A stretch of DNA of 64,000 nucleotides from Chromobacterium phragmitis (GTDB taxonomy: Bacteria > Pseudomonadota > Gammaproteobacteria > Burkholderiales > Chromobacteriaceae): positions 4,402,001-4,466,000 of the forward strand of contig NZ_CP029495.1 of assembly GCF_003325475.1 (NCBI RefSeq). The letters run 5' to 3'. This document shows, in pieces, positions 25,690 through 34,162 of this stretch. The position numbers and the translations under genes were made by a program. Each line of letters begins with the position of its first letter. The stretch's first letter is position 1. Under the pieces are notes generated by a model. That model made no database searches, had not been told where the DNA came from, and worked only from the letters and a program-made list of their open reading frames with translations.

Positions 25690-27498
25690 ATGAATACCCT
25701 AGCATCCCCGCAACTGGACACCATTCCGCAACGCATCGCCTCGCTGCGCGCCGCCATGGCGCGCGCCGGCGCGGACGCCTGTCTGGTGCCTTCGTCCGAT
25801 CCACATCTTTCCGAATACCTTCCCCATCGCTGGCAGGCCCGCCAGTGGCTGTCCGGCTTCACGGGATCGATGGGCACGCTGATCGTCACCGCCGGCTTCG
25901 CCGGCGTCTGGGCCGACAGCCGTTATTGGGTGCAGGCGGAGCAAGAGCTGGCCGGCAGCGGCGTGCAGCTGATGAAGATAGACACCGCCGCCAGCAGCCT
26001 GCATCTGCAATGGCTGGCCGACAACCTTCAACCCGGCCAGACCCTGGCCGTGGACGGCGATGTGCTGGGACTGGCCGCGGCCAAGGCGCTGCAGGCCGCC
26101 CTGGAGCCGCGCGGCGTCGCGATCCGCTCCGACATCGACCTGATCGACGCGGTCTACCCCGGCCGGCCGGCGCTTCCCGCGGCCGCCGTTTACCCGCATG
26201 GCGCGGCCCACGCGCCGGAAAGCCGCGCCGCCAAGCTCGCCCGCGTGCGCGAAGACATGGCCAAAGCCGGCGCCGAGCGCCACTTCATTTCCACGCTGGA
26301 CGACATCGCCTGGCTGTTCAATCTGCGCGGCGCCGATGTCAGCTACAACCCGGTGTTCATCGCCCACGCGCTGATCGAAGCCGACCAGACCACGCTATTC
26401 GTAGCGCCGGGCAAGATTGACGCCGCGTTGGCCGCCCAGCTGGCGGCCGACGGCGTCAAGGTGGCCGACTACGCCGCCGCCAAGCCGGCCCTCGCCGCGC
26501 TGCCCGCCGGCGCCTTGCTGATCGATCCGCGCCGCGTCACGCTGGGTCTGCGCCAGGCCGTGGCCGAAACCGTGCGCGTCATCGAGGCGATCAATCCCAG
26601 CACGCTGATGAAGTCGCGCAAATCCGCGGCCGAAGCCGAGCACGTGCGCCGCGCCATGGAACAGGACGGCGCGGCCCTGGCCGAGTTCTTCGCCTGGTTC
26701 GAAGCCAACGTCAACCAGAGCCGCATCACCGAGCTGACCATAGACGAACAGATCACCGCCGCCCGCGCGCGCCGCCCCGGCTTCGTCTCGCCCAGCTTCG
26801 GCACCATCGCCGGCTTCAACGCCAACGGGGCGCTGCCCCACTACCACGCCACGCCCGAAGCGCACAGCGAGATCCAGGGCGACGGCCTGCTGCTGATCGA
26901 CTCCGGCGGCCAATACCTGGGCGGCACCACCGACATTACCCGCGTACTGGCTGTCGGCAGCCCATCCGCCGAACAGAAGCGCGACTTCACCCTGGTGCTG
27001 AAAGGCACGCTGGCCTTGTCCATGGCCCATTTTCCGCGCGGCACCCTGTCGCCGATGCTGGACGCGCTGGCCCGCGCGCCGCTGTGGCAGCAGGACATCG
27101 ACTTCGGCCACGGCACCGGCCACGGCGTAGGCTATTTCCTCAACGTGCATGAAGGTCCGCAAAGCATCTCGCGCGCGGTGCCGGAGCCGCACATGGCGAT
27201 GCAGGAAGGCATGATCACGTCCATCGAGCCCGGCGTGTACCGCGCCGGCCAATGGGGCGTGCGCATCGAAAACCTGGTGCTGAATGTGGCGTCGGATAAA
27301 AACCAGTTCGGCGACTTCCTGAAGTTTGAAACGCTGACGCTGTGTCCGATAGACCGGCGCTGCATCGACATGTCCCTGCTCGCCCAGCCGGAAATCGACT
27401 GGCTGAACGGTTATCACGCCGAGGTGCGCGCCCGCCTGCTGCCGCTGGTGGACGGCGCGGCGCGAGATTGGCTGCTGGCCAATACCGAAGCGCTGTAA
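25690..27498 (+). CDS. Xaa-Pro aminopeptidase (M24B family)
   Basis: It removes N-terminal residues preceding proline from peptides. The 602-aa protein has the three-domain layout of eukaryote-like aminopeptidase P: two creatinase-N domains (residues about 15-310) and the catalytic pita-bread domain. Metal ligands are visible in LLIDSGGQYLGGTTDITR (two Asp), DFGHGTGHGVGYFLNVHE (His), SIEPGVY (Glu) and GVRIENLV (Glu). It is longer than E. coli PepP (441 aa). The ATG at 25690 (MNTLASPQLDT) begins the conserved region. A terminator follows before a lysR gene. Confidence 0.93.
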   Translation: MNTLASPQLDTIPQRIASLRAAMARAGADACLVPSSDPHLSEYLPHRWQARQWLSGFTGSMGTLIVTAGFAGVWADSRYWVQAEQELAGSGVQLMKIDTAASSLHLQWLADNLQPGQTLAVDGDVLGLAAAKALQAALEPRGVAIRSDIDLIDAVYPGRPALPAAAVYPHGAAHAPESRAAKLARVREDMAKAGAERHFISTLDDIAWLFNLRGADVSYNPVFIAHALIEADQTTLFVAPGKIDAALAAQLAADGVKVADYAAAKPALAALPAGALLIDPRRVTLGLRQAVAETVRVIEAINPSTLMKSRKSAAEAEHVRRAMEQDGAALAEFFAWFEANVNQSRITELTIDEQITAARARRPGFVSPSFGTIAGFNANGALPHYHATPEAHSEIQGDGLLLIDSGGQYLGGTTDITRVLAVGSPSAEQKRDFTLVLKGTLALSMAHFPRGTLSPMLDALARAPLWQQDIDFGHGTGHGVGYFLNVHEGPQSISRAVPEPHMAMQEGMITSIEPGVYRAGQWGVRIENLVLNVASDKNQFGDFLKFETLTLCPIDRRCIDMSLLAQPEIDWLNGYHAEVRARLLPLVDGAARDWLLANTEAL

Positions 27499-27516
27499 AC
27501 TGCGGCTTTGCTGACC

Positions 27517-27551
27517 ACAGGCCATGCTGCGCGGCATGGCCTGTTTGTTTT
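27517..27551 (+). terminator. Terminator after the aminopeptidase gene
   Basis: CAGGCCATGC and GCATGGCCTG pair around a 6-nt loop, followed by TTTGTTTTC. It ends 14 nt before the ATG of the lysR-type gene, so that gene's transcript must start within or before the hairpin, or arise by read-through. Confidence 0.8.
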
Positions 27552-27564
27552 CAAGGAAGCACCC

Positions 27565-28458
27565 ATGCCGTTCGACCGCCTGAATGATCTGCGCCTGTTC
27601 CAGGACGCCGCGCAGCTAGGCAGCTTCTCCGCCGCCGGCCGCAAGCACGGCCTGTCGCCGGCGGCCGCCAGCGCCTGCATCCTGCGCATGGAAGACGCGC
27701 TGCGCGTCCGCCTGTTCGAGCGCACCACCCGCAAGCTGCGGCTCACCGAATCCGGCGAAACCTATCTCGCCTACTGCCGCCAGGCGCTCGACTTGCTGGA
27801 GGAAGGAGAGCACAGACTGCAGCAGGCGCAGCGCGAACTCAGCGGCCTGATCCGCCTGTCGGCGCCATCCGACCTGGGGCGAAACCGGCTGCTGGAATGC
27901 CTGGACGGCTTCGCCGCGGAATATCCCGGCGTGCATTTCTCGCTGGCGCTCAACGATACGCCGGCCAACTTGATCGGCGACGACATCGACCTGGCCATCC
28001 GCTACGGCCAACCGGCCGACAGCAGCCTGGTCGCGCGGCAATTGGCCGCCAGTCGCCGCGTGGTGTGCGCCGCGCCGTCTCTGCTGGAGAGAATGGGCGC
28101 GCCCGTCCATCCGCAAGATCTCGCGCAGTTGCCTACGCTGACGCTGACCACCGGCCTCGGTCCGATGAACGAATGGCGCTACCGCGAACGCGGAGAACAC
28201 AAAACGCTGCGGCTGGAGCGCGCGCGGCAGAGCAACGACGGCGAGGTGCTGCGCCGCTGGGCGATCCAGGGGCACGGCTTCGCCTACAAGTCGCAGCTGG
28301 ACATCGCGGCCGACCTCGCCGCCGGCCGGCTGGCCACGGTGCTGGACGATTACTTCACCGAGCCGGCCCCGCTGCATCTGCTCTTCCCCGGCCACCGGCT
28401 GCAGCCGGCCCGCATTCGCCGCCTGATTGATTATCTGCTGGATCACTTCACCCGCTAG
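27565..28458 (+). CDS. LysR-family transcriptional regulator
   Basis: A 297-aa LysR-type regulator. The N-terminal winged HTH is LRLFQDAAQLGSFSAAGRKH ... SLSPAAAS-like segment with LRVRLFERTTRKLRLTESGE, and the C-terminal effector domain (about 90-295) includes LSGLIRLSAPSDLGRNRLLE and the DLAIRYGQPADSSLVARQL loop. It resembles the CrgA/DmlR-like subgroup. AAGGAAG precedes the ATG at 27565. Target genes are unknown; the NTF2-like gene 7 nt downstream is probably cotranscribed. Confidence 0.9.
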   Translation: MPFDRLNDLRLFQDAAQLGSFSAAGRKHGLSPAAASACILRMEDALRVRLFERTTRKLRLTESGETYLAYCRQALDLLEEGEHRLQQAQRELSGLIRLSAPSDLGRNRLLECLDGFAAEYPGVHFSLALNDTPANLIGDDIDLAIRYGQPADSSLVARQLAASRRVVCAAPSLLERMGAPVHPQDLAQLPTLTLTTGLGPMNEWRYRERGEHKTLRLERARQSNDGEVLRRWAIQGHGFAYKSQLDIAADLAAGRLATVLDDYFTEPAPLHLLFPGHRLQPARIRRLIDYLLDHFTR

Positions 28459-28464
28459 GAAAGG

Positions 28465-28875
28465 ATGGACATGGCTGAAACCCGCCAGTCGGATGGCCTG
28501 TTAACGCTGCTGCGCGGCAAGGAAGCCGCGCTGCATCGATTCGATGTCCGCCGCGATCCCGACCTGCTCGACGCGCTGCTGAACGACGGTTTCCATGAAA
28601 TCGGCCGTTCCGGCCGGGAGTACGGGAAACAGTCCATCATCGCGTCTTTGTTGCAAGAATCCGCGGACGACGCGCCAGAAATCCGCTCGCAGGACTACCG
28701 ACTCACGCTGCTGGCGGACAATGTCGCCCTGTTGAATTACCGCTCCGCCCACCTCCATGCCGACGGCCGTGTGGAAAATCACGCGCTGCGCGCATCCATC
28801 TGGAAGAAAACGAACGGCGTGTGGCGGCTGGCGCATCATCAAGGCACGCCAACCGACCGCTTCCCGGTCGCCTGA
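28465..28875 (+). CDS. NTF2-like (DUF4440) protein
   Basis: A 136-aa NTF2-like protein: an N-terminal helix (LLTLLRGKEAALHRFDVR), a DLLDALLNDGFHEIGRSGR turn and strands ending SIWKKTNGVWRLAHHQGTPT, as in DUF4440 proteins. No active site can be assigned. The gene begins 7 nt after the lysR stop (an ATG two codons later is also possible), so the two are probably one transcript. Its end overlaps the convergent solute-binding-protein gene by 37 nt. Confidence 0.75.
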   Translation: MDMAETRQSDGLLTLLRGKEAALHRFDVRRDPDLLDALLNDGFHEIGRSGREYGKQSIIASLLQESADDAPEIRSQDYRLTLLADNVALLNYRSAHLHADGRVENHALRASIWKKTNGVWRLAHHQGTPTDRFPVA

Positions 28876-29678
28876 GCCGCCGCAGGCTCGCCCTGGGCCG
28901 CCCCGCGCAGTCCATATCCAAGCAGGATCGCGTCAAACTCTCCGGAACGGGCGAGGCGCTGGATGCCCTTGTCGAAAATGCCTATCCACTTGGGCGTCTG
29001 CGGGTTCTTCTTCGAAAATCCGGTGTACTGAGGCAGCCTTCCCAGCACGCCGGCGGCGGAAAATCTGCCGCGCAAATGGCGCTGGCCGACCATGTAATCG
29101 ACGGTGAACGCATCCTCGTTGAAGACATCCACGCGCCCGGCGTCTATCAATTTGAGCATGTTCAGCACGGAGTCGCCGGAGGCGATGGATACCACGGATC
29201 CGTCGCTCGCCTGTTTCCCGGCCACCAGATAGTTTTCGTATTCCGGCGACACGCTGCCGTAGTTGTAGCCTGCGATGGTGCCGACCACCCGTCCGTGAAG
29301 GGAATCGAGGCCTCGATACCGCCAGCGCTTGCCGCGCTTCACGTAAAAGGTTTGAACCAGGCTGATCCATGACTCGCCCGACAAGGCTATGCTCCTGGAG
29401 TTGTTCGGGTTCAGCATCGGAATCACGTCGAATGAGCCTTCCTCCACGCTGAGCAAAGCACGCTTGAAATTCGAGCGGCGGAAAGACAATTTGTAGCCCA
29501 ACGGCTGGTAAATCGCCTTCAGCACTTCCACCGCGATGCCCTGTTTGCCTCCTTCTGCCGCCGGGTCGCATACATAGGGACAGTAATCGAACAACGCCAC
29601 CCGAATCTCGCCGCCGGCCTCCGCTTGCGCGCCGAAACTTCCCAACAGGAAAAGCGCGAACACAGCATGTCGTCTCAT
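28839..29678 (-). CDS. Periplasmic solute-binding protein, family 3
   Basis: A 279-aa secreted protein with signal peptide MRRHAVFALFLLGSFGAQAEA and the type 3 bacterial solute-binding fold (GGEIRVALFDYCPYVCDPAA ... GIAVEVLKAIYQPLGYKLSF ... GRVVGTIAGYNYGS). No permease or ATPase gene is adjacent, so it may be an orphan receptor for signalling or work with a distant transporter. Two close cysteines (CPYVC) could form a disulfide near the ligand site. The start at 29678 places the signal peptide at the N-terminus; the upstream frame is spurious. Confidence 0.85.
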   Translation of the reverse strand: MRRHAVFALFLLGSFGAQAEAGGEIRVALFDYCPYVCDPAAEGGKQGIAVEVLKAIYQPLGYKLSFRRSNFKRALLSVEEGSFDVIPMLNPNNSRSIALSGESWISLVQTFYVKRGKRWRYRGLDSLHGRVVGTIAGYNYGSVSPEYENYLVAGKQASDGSVVSIASGDSVLNMLKLIDAGRVDVFNEDAFTVDYMVGQRHLRGRFSAAGVLGRLPQYTGFSKKNPQTPKWIGIFDKGIQRLARSGEFDAILLGYGLRGAAQGEPAAAQATGKRSVGVP

Positions 29679-29766
29679 GGGAAAGCATCCTCTCGGCCGA
29701 CCGCGGACCGCCCGCGCCGTCCCGCCGCGTTTTGCATGATAGCCATCGCAGCGCCGTCCGCGTCCC

Positions 29767-30444
29767 TCATCCCGCCGCGGCCGCCCCTCCCAGGGCAACC
29801 GGCAAGCCCGCCGCCTTCCAGTCTGGATAGCCATTCACCAGATGGCGCGCGCGACGCCCTGCCGCATGCAGCATGGCGGCCGCCTGCGCCGACAGCGCGC
29901 AATACGGCCCGCGGCAGTAGGCGACGATCTCCAAGTCGGCCGGCAAGCACCCCAGCCCGCTCTCCAATTGCTCCAGCGTCAGATTCACCGCGCCAGGCAG
30001 ATGGCCTTGGGCATACTCCTCGCTCGGGCGCACATCCAGCAGCAGCACATCGCCGACACGCATGCGCGCCAGCAACTCCTCGCGGGAGATGCTTTCCGCC
30101 CCGCCCGCTCCCGCCAAGCCCGCCGCCAAACTGGCCAGCTCCGCGCGCCGATGCTCGACGCATTGCCGCAAGGCCGCCAGCAACGGGATCACCGGACCGC
30201 CGCCCAACCGGTAACGCACATGCTTGCCATCCCGCCGCGACTGCACGAAACCCGAACGCTTCAGTTGCTGCAGATGCTGGGACGCGTTGGCCACGCTCAG
30301 CGCCGCCTGCTCGGCCAGCGCCTCCACGCTCCACTCGCCCTGCGCCGCCAACTCCAGCAGCAGCAAGCGATGCGGACTGCCCAGCGTGCGGGCCAGCTCG
30401 GCGAACTCATCCAGCATTCCATGCGATCGAATATCCGTCCGCAT
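29767..30444 (-). CDS. ArsR-family regulator fused to a rhodanese domain
   Basis: A 225-aa two-domain regulator. The N-terminal ArsR winged helix (ELARTLGSPHRLLLLELAAQ, then LAEQAALSVANASQHLQQLK) is followed by a rhodanese domain (GDVLLLDVRPSEEYAQGHLP) whose active-site loop is YCRGPYCALS, with cysteine in the sulfur-accepting position. This architecture is known for regulators thought to sense persulfide, sulfide or oxidants through the rhodanese cysteine. It is divergent from a DUF2938 membrane-protein gene, its likely target. I prefer the ATG at 30444, preceded by AAGGGGCG; an upstream start at 30477 lies within the presumed operator. Confidence 0.87.
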   Translation of the reverse strand: MRTDIRSHGMLDEFAELARTLGSPHRLLLLELAAQGEWSVEALAEQAALSVANASQHLQQLKRSGFVQSRRDGKHVRYRLGGGPVIPLLAALRQCVEHRRAELASLAAGLAGAGGAESISREELLARMRVGDVLLLDVRPSEEYAQGHLPGAVNLTLEQLESGLGCLPADLEIVAYCRGPYCALSAQAAAMLHAAGRRARHLVNGYPDWKAAGLPVALGGAAAAG

Positions 30445-30460
30445 TGACAGTCGCCCCTTT

Positions 30461-30491
30461 ATCATATCATCATTCAAATAATAAATTGAAT
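30461..30491. promoter_or_regulatory. Inverted repeat and promoter between ArsR-rhodanese and DUF2938 genes
   Basis: ATTCAA (30472-30477) and TTGAAT (30486-30491) form an AT-rich dyad of the kind ArsR-family repressors bind. On the minus strand TTCAAT (30490-30485) and TATGAT (30466-30461) are spaced 18 bp and would be covered by it. This suggests autoregulation together with control of the divergent DUF2938 gene. Confidence 0.55.
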
Positions 30492-30543
30492 GTTAGTTTA
30501 GCAAACCCCATCCTCATCCGCGAGCGGAAAGAAAGGAATCCAG

Positions 30544-31044
30544 ATGAACCTTAACTGGCAACTGCTGATTTTCGCTGTGCCGCTGGGCACAGGCGCCACG
30601 CTGGCCATGGATCTGTGGGCGCTGCTGCTGAAAAAGGCTTGCGGCATTCCTTCCCTGGATTACGCGATGGTCGGCCGCTGGCTGGGGCATTTGCCGCGCG
30701 GCCGCTTCCGCCATGCCGGCATAGGCCGCGCCGAACCCATCGCCGGCGAGAAGGCGCTGGGCTGGTTCGCCCACTACCTGACAGGCATAGCTTTCGCGGC
30801 AGCGCTGCTGGCCTTGCAGGGGCATGCATGGCTAGCCCGCCCCACGCTCGGTCCTGCGCTGATTTTCGGACTGGCCAGCGTGGCCGCGCCCTTTTTGATA
30901 TTGCAGCCCGGCATGGGCGCCGGCCTCGCCGCTCGCAACACGCCCAATCCTGGCGGCGCCCGCCTGCGCAGCCTGTCCGCCCACGCGTCCTTCGGCCTGG
31001 GGCTGTATCTGGCCGCCTGGCCGCTGGCGCTTTGCCTGCGCTGA
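30544..31044 (+). CDS. DUF2938 membrane protein
   Basis: A 166-aa inner-membrane protein with about four helices. Signatures of DUF2938 include GTGATLAMDLWALLLKKA, YAMVGRWLGHLPRGRFRHAG and EKALGWFAHYLTGIAFAAAL. The function of the family is unknown. In related genomes such genes often sit beside ArsR- or rhodanese-type regulators as I recall, which fits the divergent regulator here and hints at a role in sulfur or metal stress. AAGGAAT stands before the ATG. Confidence 0.82.
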   Translation: MNLNWQLLIFAVPLGTGATLAMDLWALLLKKACGIPSLDYAMVGRWLGHLPRGRFRHAGIGRAEPIAGEKALGWFAHYLTGIAFAAALLALQGHAWLARPTLGPALIFGLASVAAPFLILQPGMGAGLAARNTPNPGGARLRSLSAHASFGLGLYLAAWPLALCLR

Positions 31045-31182
31045 CAACGGGGAAACCCGTCCCGAAGTCCGCCGTTAGCGGTTATTAGCAATCTTTCCGT
31101 ACCGCTCGCGCCCAAGCGGCAATACAATGCAGCCGAAATGCTTCATCGGCGCGACGCGCGCCCAACGCGACACGGAACAATA

Positions 31183-32505
31183 ATGAGAATTCTCCCCCTG
31201 CTCAGCCTCGGCCTGCCCCTGTTTTCCACCCTGGCCCGGGCAGCCGAGCCCGCGGCCGAATCCCCGATAGACCGCTATGGTCAGCAGATATTCAAAAGCA
31301 GCAGAGCCATCGGCATGACCATGGTGGTGATAGACAAACATCAGACCCAGATGCGTTTCTACGGCGAGACCCGATCCGGCAGCCGCCAGCCGCCCAACGC
31401 CGATTCCTTGGTCCGCATCGCCAGCATCAGCAAGGCCATGACCGGCGAAGTGCTCACTTCATTGGCGCTGGAGCGCAAAGTGAGGCTGGACGACCCGTTG
31501 CAGAAATACGCGCCGGCCGGCTTGGCGCTGCCCGCCGCGGCCCAGCCCATCACCCTGCTGAACCTGGCCACCCACACCAGCGGCGTGCCGCGCGAAATGC
31601 CGGGCGAAAAGCCGCAGGACACGCCGGTTTTCGTCTGGCCCAATGTCCAGCAACGCTGGAGCTGGCTGGCCGGCACCAAGAACAAGCTCGCTCCCGGCCA
31701 GCGCGCGCAATACTCCAATCTCGGCTTCGACCTGCTGGCCGACGCGCTGTCCCGCGCCGCCGGCAAGCCCTATCCCATGCTGTTCCAGGAAAAGATCACC
31801 ACCCCGCTGGGCATGAAGGACACCACCTTCCACCCGAGCGCCGCCCAATGCGCGCGGTTGATGGAGGGCTACGGCGCCAGTCCCTGCGTCGACACCACGG
31901 CCGCGATAGGCAGCGGCGGCATCTACTCCACCCCGCGCGACATGCAGCGCTGGCTGCAGGAGCTGCTCTACCCGCAAAACGAGGCCCGCCGCCAGCTGCG
32001 CGACCAGACCCTGCGCATGCATATCCAACGCGCCGCCCTCGGCAGCCTGCGCGGCATGGACGTGGCAGGCCAGGCCGACCAGCTAGGCCTGGCCTGGATA
32101 CGGATGGAGCCCAGCCCCGACTCGCCGGAAATCATCCAGAAAACGGCTGGCGGCGGCGGCTTCCTGGGCTATGCCGCGCTGGCGCCGCGCAACGAAGTGG
32201 CGGTATGGGTGGGCCTCACCCGCAGCGGCGGCACCCGCTACCAGCACCTGAGCAACGGCGTGAACCGGCTGGTGGCGGAACTGAGCGGCTACAAGCCGGC
32301 GGCCGCTCCCGTCCCCGCGCCCAAACCTGTCTCCGCCAAAGTCAAATCCGCCCGCGCCAAGACGGCGGCCGCCCACGCCAAACCCGCGGCAGCCCATGCG
32401 AAAAAGGACGCGCGGAAAACCGCCGGCCCCAAAGCCGACGCGGCCAAGGCCGGCGGCAAACAGAAGACGCACACCGTCAAGACGTCGGCACATCGGCCGC
32501 AGTGA
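31183..32505 (+). CDS. ampH: AmpH-like serine carboxypeptidase/endopeptidase with basic tail
   Basis: A 440-aa class C beta-lactamase-fold protein of the AmpH group, periplasmic peptidoglycan-modifying enzymes. The signal peptide is MRILPLLSLGLPLFSTLARA. The catalytic SISK motif is at residues 81-84, the YSN motif in GQRAQYSNLGFD, and the third-box triad appears as KTAGGGGFLG. After the catalytic domain (about residue 375) comes a tail of some 65 residues rich in Lys, Ala and Pro, unlike E. coli AmpH (385 aa). The last 29 nt overlap the convergent deacetylase gene. Confidence 0.85.
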   Translation: MRILPLLSLGLPLFSTLARAAEPAAESPIDRYGQQIFKSSRAIGMTMVVIDKHQTQMRFYGETRSGSRQPPNADSLVRIASISKAMTGEVLTSLALERKVRLDDPLQKYAPAGLALPAAAQPITLLNLATHTSGVPREMPGEKPQDTPVFVWPNVQQRWSWLAGTKNKLAPGQRAQYSNLGFDLLADALSRAAGKPYPMLFQEKITTPLGMKDTTFHPSAAQCARLMEGYGASPCVDTTAAIGSGGIYSTPRDMQRWLQELLYPQNEARRQLRDQTLRMHIQRAALGSLRGMDVAGQADQLGLAWIRMEPSPDSPEIIQKTAGGGGFLGYAALAPRNEVAVWVGLTRSGGTRYQHLSNGVNRLVAELSGYKPAAAPVPAPKPVSAKVKSARAKTAAAHAKPAAAHAKKDARKTAGPKADAAKAGGKQKTHTVKTSAHRPQ

Positions 32506-33451
32506 GCGCGAAGCGCGCGATCTCGTCCTTGCGCATGAAATGCACGCCCGGATGGCTCTGGGCGTAACGGATGAAGGTCTCCAGCGCCCGCACCCGCGCC
32601 GGCGTGCCGGAAATGCGGTCGTGGGTGCTGATCGACATCATCCGCCGGCGATGGCCGGCCTCCTGGTACAGCAGGTCGAATTCCGCCTTCAGATCGGCCA
32701 GGTAGGCATCCACCGTCAATGCCGGCGCATCGTAACGGACAATGTCATTGTTGCGCAGCGTGTACGGCACCACCATGAAGGGCTTGCCGTTCACCGGCAC
32801 CGTGAACGGCTCGTCGCGGCTGATGTCGTCGATGTGGTAGACGAAGCCAAGTTCCTGCAGGATGCCCAGCGTGTTGGGCGTGCCCCGCAGCCAGAAGGCG
32901 TTGAAGCCTGTCGGCCGCGTGCCGGTGGCGCGCTCGATGCTGGCGATGCTGGCCAGGTAGCCGGCCCGCTCCTGCGCCGGCGTCATCGAGAACTGCGGCT
33001 CCCAGGTCTGGCCGTGCCCGGCCGCCTCGTGCCCGCGTTCGACGATCTCGCGCGCCAGTTGCGGATGGCGGTCCACCGCCTGGCCCACCATGTGCGAGGT
33101 CACCTTAACGCCGGTGCGCTCCCACAAGTCCAGCATCCGGGGAATGCCCTCCTTCACGCCGTAGTCGTACCAAGTCTGCATCGGCAGGTCCGGATACTTC
33201 GGATCCAGCGGCGAGAATGGGCCGCTGGCGCCGCGCTCCGGCTGCGCGCCGGCTTCGAACTGCATGGAAATGGAAATCACCAGCCGGGCATCGCCTGGCC
33301 AGAACCCGGTGCGCTCAAGCTTGCCGTTCGCCATCTGTCCCGCTCCCTGCTTGGCCGCCCAGGCCGGCCCCTGCGCCATCGCCAGGCTGGCGCCGCCTGC
33401 CGTAGCGCCTGCCAGAAACTGGCGGCGGTTGATCGGTAAGGTTTTCTTCAT
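32477..33451 (-). CDS. Tat-exported polysaccharide deacetylase-family protein
   Basis: A 324-aa carbohydrate-esterase-4-like protein. A Tat signal (INRRQFLAGATAGGASLAMA) precedes the NodB-fold domain, with GVKVTSHMVGQAVDRHPQLA and HEAAGHGQTWEPQFSMTPAQ. The sequence resembles the PuuE-type allantoinase/deacetylase branch rather than chitin deacetylases; the classic TFDD metal motif is not obvious (ISISMQFEAGA stands there). Amidase activity on a small substrate is therefore as likely as polysaccharide deacetylation. It is the last gene of a SnoaL / SDR / deacetylase operon, 12 nt after the SDR gene. Confidence 0.8.
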   Translation of the reverse strand: MKKTLPINRRQFLAGATAGGASLAMAQGPAWAAKQGAGQMANGKLERTGFWPGDARLVISISMQFEAGAQPERGASGPFSPLDPKYPDLPMQTWYDYGVKEGIPRMLDLWERTGVKVTSHMVGQAVDRHPQLAREIVERGHEAAGHGQTWEPQFSMTPAQERAGYLASIASIERATGTRPTGFNAFWLRGTPNTLGILQELGFVYHIDDISRDEPFTVPVNGKPFMVVPYTLRNNDIVRYDAPALTVDAYLADLKAEFDLLYQEAGHRRRMMSISTHDRISGTPARVRALETFIRYAQSHPGVHFMRKDEIARFALTAADVPTS

Positions 33452-33463
33452 CTCATCCTCCGG

Positions 33464-34162
33464 CTACAACAGGCCGCCGCCATCCACGTCCAGCACCGCG
33501 CCGGTGAGAAAAACGTTGCCCATCGCAAACAAATACGCCTGGGCCAGATCCTGCGGCCGGCCCACCCGGCCCAGCGGCAAGCCTGAAGCGATGCGCGCCA
33601 TCGCCGCCTTGCGGCTTTCTGCGTCCGCCTCGCCCCACAGCTCGGTATCCACCACGCCCGGGCTCACCGCGTTGACGCGGCGCGGCGCCAGCTCCTTGGC
33701 CAGATTCCGGGCAGCCGCTTCCAGCGCGGCGTTGACCGTGCTCTTGAGCAGGCCGCCCGCGCCATACTTGCGCGAGAGCAGGCCGGTGGTGAAGGTGATG
33801 GATGCGTCGGCGGACAAGTAAGGCAGCGCTTGCTGAACCGCCAGCAAGTTGCCGAACAGCTTCACGTCGAAAGCATGGCGAAGATCGTCGCGGGTCGCGT
33901 CCGCCAGTTTGGGCGAACCCACCCGCGCCCCTGCGGTCAGCACCAAGTGGTCGACCTGGCCGATGCTGGCGAAGGCGTTGCACAAGCTGTACAGGTCGGT
34001 GACATCGGCGTGCACGCTCTGCCACGGACCAGGCTGAGCCGACGAGCGGCCCAGCACGTAAACCTGCGCCCCCGCTTCGGCGGCCGCCAACGCCACCGCC
34101 CTGCCGATGCCGGAGGTGCCGCCCAGCACCGCCACCGTCTTTTGTCGCAGAAACCCGCTCAT
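33464..34162 (-). CDS. Atypical short-chain dehydrogenase/reductase
   Basis: A 232-aa Rossmann-fold SDR. The nucleotide motif VAVLGGTSGIGRAVALAAAE (TGxxxGxG type) and the DHLVLTAGA strand are clear, as is RVNAVSPGVVDTELWG. The usual YxxxK catalytic motif is altered: the aligned segment is AGGLLKSTVNAALEAAARNL, where lysine is kept but tyrosine is glycine. The protein may belong to the known atypical SDR branch or bind NAD(P) without classical activity. The start at 34162 overlaps the stop of the SnoaL-like gene (ATGA). Confidence 0.85.
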   Translation of the reverse strand: MSGFLRQKTVAVLGGTSGIGRAVALAAAEAGAQVYVLGRSSAQPGPWQSVHADVTDLYSLCNAFASIGQVDHLVLTAGARVGSPKLADATRDDLRHAFDVKLFGNLLAVQQALPYLSADASITFTTGLLSRKYGAGGLLKSTVNAALEAAARNLAKELAPRRVNAVSPGVVDTELWGEADAESRKAAMARIASGLPLGRVGRPQDLAQAYLFAMGNVFLTGAVLDVDGGGLL

